Assembly: GCA_026988445.1 (NCBI GenBank) | Contig: JALSLF010000441.1 | Coordinates: 1 to 11,201 of the forward strand | From: Bacteroidales bacterium | GTDB lineage: Bacteria > Bacteroidota > Bacteroidia > Bacteroidales > NBLH01 | Direction: 5' to 3' | DNA length: 11,201 nt | Shown here: piece by piece, positions 1 to 6,605 of the stretch | How positions within the stretch are numbered: position 1 is the first letter of the stretch | Layout of the letters: every line of letters starts with the position of its first letter | Position numbers and translations under genes: made by a program | Notes under the pieces: model-generated | Databases searched by the model: none | Seen by the model: the letters and a program-made list of their open reading frames with translations, nothing else | Told to the model about the DNA's origin: nothing

Positions 1-344
1 CAAATACGGATAATATTGCTAATCATATATGGCTTTTTAATGAAATGCATCCAACCAAACTGGGAATTAATAAAGCCGAAGATAAATTATATATCGGCGG
101 TGGATGGGGTTTTCAAGGACTTTATGCCGTAAGTATTACCGCAAGTTCGGCACCAACAAGCCCATTTATTGATCAGCAGAATTACGGTTTTGTTATTGAT
201 AAAGAAAATGATGTAATTTTCTTATTGCAAGAGTCTTCTACCGCAAACGGAAAATTAATCCGTTACAAAGCAGATGGAACAAAAATTAAAGAATATACCG
301 TAGGTATTTTCCCAAGCGATGGCGGAAAACGCTTTCCTAATTAA
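1..344 (+). CDS. C-terminal part of a YncE/DUF5074-like beta-propeller surface protein (partial)
   Basis: The reading frame is open from base 3 and ends with TAA at 342-344, so the gene begins left of the window and only about 114 C-terminal residues are seen. The visible part has two propeller-blade-like stretches: one with 'KLGINKAEDKLYIGGG' and one with 'YGFVIDKENDVIFLLQE' followed by 'GKLIRYKADGTKIKEYTVGIFP'. The second matches my recollection of the last blade of Bacteroidota DUF5074/YncE-like proteins (Y-G-x-D-x-D-xx-N-D-I-Y ... G-x-x-x-x-Y-xx-D-G-K ... G-x-x-P). Such proteins are usually exported and lie at the cell surface. The N-terminus, with any signal peptide or lipobox, is outside the window, so the location is inferred. 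Ligand and role are unknown. An internal ATG at 45 is not the start, because the frame continues upstream through coding-like sequence. Confidence 0.7.
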   Translation, partial: NTDNIANHIWLFNEMHPTKLGINKAEDKLYIGGGWGFQGLYAVSITASSAPTSPFIDQQNYGFVIDKENDVIFLLQESSTANGKLIRYKADGTKIKEYTVGIFPSDGGKRFPN

Positions 345-360
345 TAAATGGTATATGACA

Positions 361-391
361 GTGAGCTGATGACTGGCAGTCATCTGCTCAC
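361..391. terminator. Hairpin between convergent genes, possible bidirectional terminator
   Basis: GTGAGC (361-366) pairs with GCTCAC (386-391) and GATGAC (368-373) with GTCATC (379-384), with one T/T mismatch between the two blocks and a TGGCA loop. It lies 16 bases after the stop of the propeller gene and 20 bases before the stop of the opposing gene, the usual place for a shared terminator. It is followed only by TTTAGT on the + strand and TGTCAT on the - strand, so a good U-tract is missing and the termination role is inferred from position and stem strength. Confidence 0.55.
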
Positions 392-411
392 TTTAGTACT
401 GCAATAAAATA

Positions 412-1194
412 TCACTTTTGTTTAAATATTAAAACACTATCTTTTTTTTGAACATAAAGCAATTCATCATTCATGAGTGCATTTAAAATATTGTGGGTAA
501 AATTCAACGAAAGTGTATCCGCTATATTTTCATTGGGTGCATATAAAATCAATTTATCTTCGCTAAGGTAAATAAGTTTATTATTTGCTATTTGAAATGA
601 ATGCGGAATATCAATGTTTACTTTTTTTATAAGGCTGCCATAAATATCAAAAATATATAAATGTTTATTGGTGCTTAAATATAAGCGATTTCCGGCTTCG
701 CGCATGAAATTAATATCTTCTGAAATATTTAAAAGATTTAAATTGATTTCGTTTAAAATACCTTTTGGATTAAAAGCATATTGTATCAAGCGTTTATCAA
801 AATCATCATAAATCCATATAGCAAATTCTTTTGATTTGCATACCTTATCCACTTGATATAATTCTAATTTATCCAAATCAATAGGACTGCCCATTGGTGT
901 CAATTGATTATCCAAAAAAACTATTTTATTCAGCTCTTTATAATACAAAAGTAACATATAAGGGTCTGATGCATCAAAAAAACTTAGCTTCCCATAAGTC
1001 AAATTTGTATAATTATTCAGCAAATCTCCTGTATTGGTATATTTTTGTAGCTTATTATTTTCATGCAGATATAAATAGCCTAAATCATCTATGGCAATAA
1101 AATCGGTTTTTTTATTAATTTTTTTAATTAGTTGATAATCTCCTTTAATAGCAAAAAGCGTGATTAGCAATACTTTGTATACAAGTAGCTTCAT
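412..1194 (-). CDS. Secreted beta-propeller-like protein of unknown function
   Basis: A 260-residue protein with ATG start at 1194 and TGA stop at 412-414. Residues 1-18 (MKLLVYKVLLITLFAIKG) form a short hydrophobic signal-like segment with no lipobox Cys, so export to the periplasm is likely. The rest is rich in beta-strand-forming hydrophobic residues and shows repeated propeller-like blades, for example 'FIAIDDLGYLYLHENNKLQKYTNTG' near residues 32-56, 'IVFLDNQLTP' near 91-100, 'LYLSTNKHLYIFDIYGSLIKK' near 171-191 and 'NKLIYLSEDKLILYAP' near 205-220. No catalytic motif is visible. I recall similar uncharacterised proteins in Bacteroidota but cannot assign a name. It is divergent from the DUF5686 gene with about 110 bases between their starts, so shared regulation is possible but unproven. 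It is convergent with the partial propeller gene on its left. That both neighbours are propeller-like is probably coincidence. Confidence 0.8.
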   Translation of the reverse strand: MKLLVYKVLLITLFAIKGDYQLIKKINKKTDFIAIDDLGYLYLHENNKLQKYTNTGDLLNNYTNLTYGKLSFFDASDPYMLLLYYKELNKIVFLDNQLTPMGSPIDLDKLELYQVDKVCKSKEFAIWIYDDFDKRLIQYAFNPKGILNEINLNLLNISEDINFMREAGNRLYLSTNKHLYIFDIYGSLIKKVNIDIPHSFQIANNKLIYLSEDKLILYAPNENIADTLSLNFTHNILNALMNDELLYVQKKDSVLIFKQK

Positions 1195-1223
1195 TATTAA
1201 ATATTTCCTTTAAAAATATAATA

Positions 1224-1231
1224 CAAATTTA
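1224..1231 (-). promoter_or_regulatory. Candidate -7 element (TAAATTTG) of the propeller-like gene
   Basis: The + strand CAAATTTA reads TAAATTTG on the minus strand, matching the Bacteroidota -7 consensus TAnnTTTG. It ends 29 bases before the ATG at 1194, which would give a leader of roughly 20-25 bases. No good TTTG -33 box is seen at the expected distance, so this is a half-match in AT-rich DNA. Confidence 0.4.
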
Positions 1232-1256
1232 TAATATTATCATAAACAACATTGTT

Positions 1257-1264
1257 TACTTTTG
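1257..1264 (+). promoter_or_regulatory. Candidate -7 element (TACTTTTG) of the DUF5686 gene
   Basis: TACTTTTG fits the Bacteroidota TAnnTTTG -7 consensus and ends 40 bases before the ATG at 1305, implying a leader of about 35 bases. A TTTG -33 box is not evident at the expected spacing. Only 25 bases separate it from the opposing candidate at 1224-1231, so polymerases on the two promoters could interfere. Confidence 0.4.
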
Positions 1265-1304
1265 TAGATTATTTTTTCTAAAATATTCTTATAAACATTC
1301 GAAT

Positions 1305-3842
1305 ATGTCAAAAAAACAAATTGTTTTATTATTATTTGTGATAATTATGCCTGTTACTAATTTACAGGCACAAAAACTTACAAAAATAAAAGGACAAATA
1401 ACTGATAAATCTACCGGTGAACCATTACCTTTTGTAAATGTATTTTTTGAAGGTAAAGATATTGGTACCGTAACCGATTATGACGGGAACTATGAATTAG
1501 TTACACAATGGGCTTCAGGAAAACTAACAGCTTCATTTATTGGTTACAATACACAAACAAAAGCCATTCAGCTTGGTAAAACGCAAACTGTAAATTTTGC
1601 ATTAGAACCGGAAAATGTTAGTTTAAATGAAATTGTAGTTACATCAAAAAAGAAAAGATACCGGAATAAAAACAATCCGGCGGTAGAATTAATTAAAAAA
1701 GCAATTGCGCATAAAGACAGTAATCGCCTTAATAGTTTTGATTATTATCAGTATAAAAAGTACGAAAAAGTTGAAATGGACTTGAATAATATTACGGAAA
1801 AGTTTCAAAACAAAAAGGCATTTAAAAAGTTTCAATTTATTTTTGATTATATTGATACATCCGAAGTAAATGGGAAACCCTATTTACCTGTTTTTTTAAA
1901 AGAAAGTTTATCGGATATTTATTTCCGTAAATCACCCAAAGCCCGAAAAGAATATGTAAATGCTACCAAACTCATAAATTTTCATGAATATATTGATAAT
2001 GCCGGTTTTGATTTATTCATCAACTATATGTATCAAGATATTGATATTTATCAAAATACGGTAAATATTCTAACCAATGATTTTGTCAGTCCCCTATCGC
2101 CCTTAGCTCCAATCACCTATAAATTCAGGATTATAGATACCCTTGATGTGAATAATTATAATTGCATCGAGCTGGCTTTTCAGCCGCGAAATAAATTAGA
2201 TTTTGCATTCATTGGCAAAATGTACATAACCAACGATGAACGTTATGCTGTTGTAAAGCTAAAAATGAAGGTAAGTGATGATATTAACCTGAATTTTGTG
2301 AATGACCTTGAAATTAAACAAGAGTTTTCATATCAAAATAATAAAGCTTGGGTGTTGAGTAAAGATAAAATTACCATTGACTTTAATATCGGAAATAAAA
2401 ATGCAGGTGTTTTCGGTACAAAAACAGTAGATTATGCTAATTTTATCTTTAATAAACCTGCTCCGGATTCTCTATACTCCGGTGTAGAAAATATTTTCTA
2501 TGCACCCAATTATCTTTATAAACCGGATGAGTACTGGCAAACTCATCGGATTACACCACTTAGTCCGCGCGAACAAGATATTTATACGATGACTGATAGT
2601 TTAAAAGAAGTTCCGATTTTTAAAACGTCGATGAATGTTTTAATGCTTTTTGTTGAAGCATATTGGAATTTGGATTGGTTAGATTTAGGACCCATAAGCA
2701 CATTTATCTCTTTTAACGAAGTAGAGGGTACCCGCTTAAAACTTGGCGGACAAACCAGCGACAAATTTAGTAAAACATTGCGTTTTGCAGCATACGGAAT
2801 TTATGGTTTAGAAGATGAAAAGTTTAAATATTCGGCAAGCGTACAATATTCGCTAAACGGTAATTCATTACGTGAAACTCCATTACATTTTGTAAAATTA
2901 AAATATGTAAACGATACCAAATTTCCGGGCATGAATTTAATGTTTGCCAATGAAGGTAATTTGTTCCTTTCGTTTAAGCGCGGTCTTGCCGATAAATTGA
3001 TTTATTACGAATTGTTTGATGTTGAACATTACAAAGACTGGGCAAATGGGTTTTCAAGCCGAATAAATTTAAGGCATAGCAAAGAGTATCCCGCAGGAAG
3101 TTTAGAATTTAATTACGATGATTATTCATTAAATAAAATTACCCTTAGCGAAATTCGTACAACTATTCGTTTTGCTCCAAACGAAAAGTATTATCTCGGA
3201 ATGAGTTACAGGGTACCTATACTTTCTAAATATCCTATTGTTCAACTCACCTATACACAGGGATTTAAAGATTTATTTAATGGTGATTACACCTATTCTA
3301 AATTTAGTTTTGAGTTTTTTAAACGAATTTATTTAAGTCCTATGGGCTTTACTAATTTTGAATTTGAAGCAGGTAAAGTACTTACCAAAGGAATTCCTTT
3401 CCCTTTACTGTTTATCCATCGTGCTAATCAAACGTATTCCTATCAAAGTTTGTCATATAACTTAATGAACTTTTTAGAATTTGTAAGCGATCAATATGTT
3501 GCAATTAATGCGGAACATCACTTTTACGGTTTCTTTTTTAATAAAATTCCGGTATTTAGACGACTCAAATGGCGAGAGGTTATCACTTTTAAAGGTATTT
3601 ACGGAAATATCACCGATGCAAATAATCCGGAACAAACACAAGGATTAATGCTTTTTCCGACTGATACACAAGGTAATACAACAACATTTAGCTTACAAGA
3701 AAAGCCTTATATGGAAGTTGGTGTAGGTATTGAAAATATCTTTAAATTTTTCAGAGTAGATTTGGTTCGCAGATTAACTTATCTCGACAACCCGAATGTT
3801 GATGAATGGGGTGTACGAATGAGTTTAAAATTTGATTTTTAA
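1305..3842 (+). CDS. DUF5686 outer-membrane protein with carboxypeptidase-regulatory-like N-terminal domain
   Basis: An 845-residue protein. Residues 1-23 are a signal peptide ending in 'LQAQ'. Residues about 27-113 are a CarboxypepD_reg-like Ig-fold domain: 'KGQITDKSTGEPLPFVNV', 'GTVTDYDGNYEL', 'SFIGYNTQ', then 'LNEIVVTS', the same type of domain that precedes SusC/TonB receptors. From about residue 120 ('NNPAVELIKKAIAHKD', 'YYQYKKYEKVEMDL') it follows the pattern of DUF5686 proteins. The second half has many alternating aromatic/polar strands and ends in '-MSLKFDF', a terminal Phe typical of outer-membrane barrels. There is no TonB plug signature, so it is not a TonB-dependent transporter. 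The substrate and role are unknown; surface antigen-like barrel proteins in this family are thought to be envelope components. It appears full length and stands alone on its strand, divergent from the propeller-like gene. Its TAA stop lies inside the first 52-bp repeat unit. Confidence 0.9.
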   Translation: MSKKQIVLLLFVIIMPVTNLQAQKLTKIKGQITDKSTGEPLPFVNVFFEGKDIGTVTDYDGNYELVTQWASGKLTASFIGYNTQTKAIQLGKTQTVNFALEPENVSLNEIVVTSKKKRYRNKNNPAVELIKKAIAHKDSNRLNSFDYYQYKKYEKVEMDLNNITEKFQNKKAFKKFQFIFDYIDTSEVNGKPYLPVFLKESLSDIYFRKSPKARKEYVNATKLINFHEYIDNAGFDLFINYMYQDIDIYQNTVNILTNDFVSPLSPLAPITYKFRIIDTLDVNNYNCIELAFQPRNKLDFAFIGKMYITNDERYAVVKLKMKVSDDINLNFVNDLEIKQEFSYQNNKAWVLSKDKITIDFNIGNKNAGVFGTKTVDYANFIFNKPAPDSLYSGVENIFYAPNYLYKPDEYWQTHRITPLSPREQDIYTMTDSLKEVPIFKTSMNVLMLFVEAYWNLDWLDLGPISTFISFNEVEGTRLKLGGQTSDKFSKTLRFAAYGIYGLEDEKFKYSASVQYSLNGNSLRETPLHFVKLKYVNDTKFPGMNLMFANEGNLFLSFKRGLADKLIYYELFDVEHYKDWANGFSSRINLRHSKEYPAGSLEFNYDDYSLNKITLSEIRTTIRFAPNEKYYLGMSYRVPILSKYPIVQLTYTQGFKDLFNGDYTYSKFSFEFFKRIYLSPMGFTNFEFEAGKVLTKGIPFPLLFIHRANQTYSYQSLSYNLMNFLEFVSDQYVAINAEHHFYGFFFNKIPVFRRLKWREVITFKGIYGNITDANNPEQTQGLMLFPTDTQGNTTTFSLQEKPYMEVGVGIENIFKFFRVDLVRRLTYLDNPNVDEWGVRMSLKFDF

Positions 3843-3892
3843 CTCAATAGATTGGTGCTTATCGAAGTAGATAATCGCTCAATTTAGGTTTT
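3841..3892. repeat. 52-bp tandem repeat, unit 1 (hairpin-forming)
   Basis: This is the first of two directly adjacent 52-base units, 46 of 52 positions identical by my count. It begins with the last two bases of the DUF5686 stop codon. Inside, TTATC pairs with GATAA around a six-base loop GAAGTA, with weaker outer pairing (ATTG near the left with CAAT near the right), so each unit can fold on either strand. It may act as a terminator-like or REP-like element between convergent genes. Confidence 0.85.
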
Positions 3893-3944
3893 AACTCAAT
3901 AGATTGGTGCTTATTGAAGAAAATAACCGCTCAATTTCGGTTTA
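3893..3944. repeat. 52-bp tandem repeat, unit 2 (contains the receptor gene stop codon)
   Basis: The second unit starts directly after unit 1. Its right part (3931-3944) is the last four codons and TGA stop of the reverse-strand receptor gene. The inner stem is TTATT/AATAA instead of TTATC/GATAA, so two of the six differences between units preserve one base pair (C-G to T-A). Confidence 0.85.
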
Positions 3945-5256
3945 CTAAATCCCGTAATTTTTCAGCATATTCATTTAACTGATCGATATTAACAGCAAGG
4001 TTTCCTGCAATTGCAGCATTATTTTGAGCATCTATATTTACTTCGGTTATTGCTTTATTAATACTGCTGACATTTGCCGTTTGTTCAGTCAAAGCTTCTG
4101 ATATTTGAATGGTAAAATCAGTAGATTTTTTGATTTCACTCATAATTTGATTGATGTATTCATTTGCTTTATCCGAAATTGCAATACTTTCGTTTACCAG
4201 GCTAATAATATCTTTAGCGGCACTATGGCTATGCTCGGCAAGTTTTTTTACTTCGGCTGCTACCACTGAAAATCCTTTACCTGCACTACCTGCACGTGCG
4301 GCTTCAATGGATGCGTTTAATGCCAAAAGATTTGTTTGCCGGGCAATTTCGTTAATCACATCAATACGTTTAAAAATATCTTGAGTTGCCGAAACAACGC
4401 GCTGAATAGACTGGGCACTTCTTTTTGAAAATTTCTCAGTTTTTTGAGCTATCTCTACCGATTGTTTTGCATTTCCTGCATTTTGATTAAGCGATTCGCC
4501 AAATTCTTCAATTACCGAAAAAACTTCTTCAACACTTGAAGCTTGATTATTGGCACCATCAGATAAAGCATCAATGGAAGTTTTTACCTCTTCCGAAAGG
4601 TTTTCCAAAATAGTAGTAGTTTCTTTAATGGCTTCAATTATATGGCTCAGTTTTTTATTTTGCTCTTTGTTTTTTAAATTTTCTTCCATCGATTGAATTA
4701 AAGCATCGTCTGAGAATTTTTTACCAAGATAAAGCAAAACCGTCATAAAAACCAATGAAAACGAAACACTTACAACAGCAATCGAAGCATAGTCTGAATG
4801 ACCAAGTTTATGAGTAATATTATAATAATACAAAAAGTTCCCTAATAAAATAATTGTTCCGTTAATAATTAAAACATAACGGTGTGTAAACAACATACTA
4901 AATCCCAGATAAGCAAATAGTAAAAAAAACGACTGAGCATATGCCGAACCTAATAATTTTTCATCTAAAAAATAATTTGATAGTGTTACAAGTAATATAC
5001 TGACGGCAATTGTAAAAAAATTTGCAGCAATTTTATAGTTATACTTTTTTAATAAGAAAAAAGAAATCAGAATAAATAGTATTACTAAAAATACACCTAA
5101 TTGTCTATCAAGTTCAAATTCTCCTTTTGCAGTATAAACAAATGCAAAAAGGATATTTAATACAAGTAAATACAAATTTATCCAAATAAGTGTTCTGGAT
5201 TTCCTGTTTTCAATTTCGATATTGCTTTTCGTGTAAAAATAATCAGTAAATTTCAC
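3931..5256 (-). CDS. Methyl-accepting chemotaxis-like receptor with six-TM N-terminal domain
   Basis: A 441-residue protein with TGA stop at 3931-3933. The start is GTG at 5254-5256; upstream the frame has no ATG before an in-frame stop at 5308-5310, and the next Met is residue 121 within a membrane segment, so GTG is the best choice. About six hydrophobic segments lie near residues 23-42, 52-70, 75-94, 105-123, 127-146 and 157-177, joined by short loops, leaving no periplasmic ligand domain. Residues ~195-436 form a long coiled-coil hairpin with the MCP signalling tip near 303-343: 'IARQTNLLALNASIEAARAG' then 'GKGFSVVAAEVKKLAEHS'. The two arms either side of the tip are each about 110 residues, typical of an intact signalling domain. 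A Ser follows 'AARAG' where Glu is usual. No HAMP domain is evident. No cheA, cheW or cheY gene is in the window, so the partner kinase must be elsewhere, if present. It lies 109 bases behind the acyltransferase gene on the same strand and could be read from that transcript or its own promoter. Confidence 0.9.
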   Translation of the reverse strand: MKFTDYFYTKSNIEIENRKSRTLIWINLYLLVLNILFAFVYTAKGEFELDRQLGVFLVILFILISFFLLKKYNYKIAANFFTIAVSILLVTLSNYFLDEKLLGSAYAQSFFLLFAYLGFSMLFTHRYVLIINGTIILLGNFLYYYNITHKLGHSDYASIAVVSVSFSLVFMTVLLYLGKKFSDDALIQSMEENLKNKEQNKKLSHIIEAIKETTTILENLSEEVKTSIDALSDGANNQASSVEEVFSVIEEFGESLNQNAGNAKQSVEIAQKTEKFSKRSAQSIQRVVSATQDIFKRIDVINEIARQTNLLALNASIEAARAGSAGKGFSVVAAEVKKLAEHSHSAAKDIISLVNESIAISDKANEYINQIMSEIKKSTDFTIQISEALTEQTANVSSINKAITEVNIDAQNNAAIAGNLAVNIDQLNEYAEKLRDLVNRN

Positions 5257-5365
5257 GGTATTTCTCTTTTGGTAAATTTCATAAAAATAGAAATTTAAAA
5301 AGGAATATCAAAATTGAAGATTGCCGCTGAAATTTATTTAGATTTTGCGATTATTATACTAAACC

Positions 5366-6460
5366 TTAAATCTTAATAAATACCTTTTTCCTGTACATTA
5401 ACCAACCGATAAAACCAAAAAGAATTACGTGGGACAATGCAAATAGTAGTGAACCGTTCATATTTCCGGCAATTACAACAAAAACTTTTTTATAAAGCCA
5501 TGCATAAAAAGTCATTCCGTCTAAATGAACTCCTAAATAGGTAATAACCAAAACAATGGACATAACATAAATAAACAAAGGGTTCATTCCGTACCATATA
5601 AAAGGTTGTACCCATTTTTTAAATCCTTTAACATCAATTATCCAAATAAAAAAGGATAAAAATATTTGAGCCAGTCCTGCGGTATATAAAACATAAGAAC
5701 TGGTCCATAATTTTTTATTAATCGGGAAAAACTCATTCCATATTAATCCGCCAATAACTAACACAACACCAAAACCTAACATTTGCAACACCATTTTATT
5801 CCGGTTTTTCATTTGGTCGATAAAGCTTCCGGTTAAATAGCCGATTACCACTGTAACAATAGCCGGTAAAGTACTCAATAAGCCCTCCGGATCAAAAGGA
5901 ATACCTTCTCCTTTATACAAAAATCTTGCTCCAATAATTTTTAAATCAATTACTCGTTCAAAATTGCTTTCTAAAGCATAAGGATCATCGCCGCCAAAAA
6001 ACCATAACAAAAACCAATAAGCAAATAAAATAAAAGCACTCAGCAATACTATATTTCTTTTTTTCAAACTCAATACCAAAAAAGAGGCAAAGCCATAAGC
6101 TAAGGCAATACGTTGCAATACACCCATTACTCTAAAATGTGAATTATCGCGCAAGAGCATAGAATAAAGCTTCATTGCCACTCCGATTAAAAAAATCAGT
6201 ACCGTGCGTTTTATTATTTTATGCACTGCCTTTGAACTTAATTGATGATTAAAGCTTTTAAAAGAAAACCACATAGCTGTCCCTACAATAAACAGGAAAA
6301 ATGGGAATACCAAGTCTGTGGGCGTGCAACCATGCCATTTTGCATGATCCAAAGGCGGATAAACATAAGCCCAACTTCCGGGGGTATTTACTAATATCAT
6401 CATGGCTACGGTTAAACCACGAAAAGCATCCAGTGCTACTATTCTTTTTGAAGTTTCCAT
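5366..6460 (-). CDS. HGSNAT/NagX-family (DUF5009-type) membrane acyltransferase homologue
   Basis: A 364-residue polytopic membrane protein with roughly ten hydrophobic segments. The N-terminus 'RIVALDAFRGLTVAMMILVN' followed by 'HAKWHGCTPTDLVFPFFLF' is the signature of the heparan-alpha-glucosaminide N-acetyltransferase/NagX group. In human HGSNAT the catalytic His sits in a similar H-A-x-W-x-G context; the equivalent here is His39, with Asn25 and Asp49 also matching conserved positions. The family is known for moving an acetyl group from cytoplasmic acetyl-CoA across the membrane to an amino sugar in human lysosomes; in bacteria, substrates are largely unproven and amino sugars of wall or glycan catabolism are the usual guess. 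Length is near the bacterial norm and no break is visible. It is divergent from the GH13 amylase with 145 bases between starts, and precedes the receptor gene on the same strand. No clear -7 motif was found upstream. Confidence 0.85.
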   Translation of the reverse strand: METSKRIVALDAFRGLTVAMMILVNTPGSWAYVYPPLDHAKWHGCTPTDLVFPFFLFIVGTAMWFSFKSFNHQLSSKAVHKIIKRTVLIFLIGVAMKLYSMLLRDNSHFRVMGVLQRIALAYGFASFLVLSLKKRNIVLLSAFILFAYWFLLWFFGGDDPYALESNFERVIDLKIIGARFLYKGEGIPFDPEGLLSTLPAIVTVVIGYLTGSFIDQMKNRNKMVLQMLGFGVVLVIGGLIWNEFFPINKKLWTSSYVLYTAGLAQIFLSFFIWIIDVKGFKKWVQPFIWYGMNPLFIYVMSIVLVITYLGVHLDGMTFYAWLYKKVFVVIAGNMNGSLLFALSHVILFGFIGWLMYRKKVFIKI

Positions 6461-6571
6461 AAAAGTATTTAGTTTAGCTTAGAAAATATAAAATTAAATA
6501 ATATTTTCTGAAAAGAAAAGGATGTATGATGTGTTTTTCACATAAATAAAAACGAATGTTTTATAATTTAC

Positions 6572-6579
6572 TATATTTG
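6572..6579 (+). promoter_or_regulatory. Candidate -7 element (TATATTTG) of the GH13 amylase gene
   Basis: TATATTTG is a full match to the Bacteroidota TAnnTTTG -7 box. It ends 26 bases before the ATG at 6606, implying a leader of about 20 bases. The -33 region has only AT-rich sequence with ATGTTT and no clear TTTG, so strength is uncertain. Confidence 0.55.
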
Positions 6580-6605
6580 TCGTACAAATTTTTATAAATA
6601 CTTTT

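Noticed and set aside
894..1100. Plus-strand open frame inside the propeller-like gene, and similarly 2582-2764 on the minus strand inside DUF5686
   Set aside because: Both are antisense shadows of longer, better supported genes.
4151..4384. Plus-strand open frame inside the receptor gene
   Set aside because: It is a shadow of the highly conserved MCP signalling tip coded on the other strand.
5341..5357. 13-base match ATTTTGCGATTAT shared with 10863-10875
   Set aside because: It is a single short AT-rich match in an 11-kb window, with different flanks; chance is a sufficient explanation.
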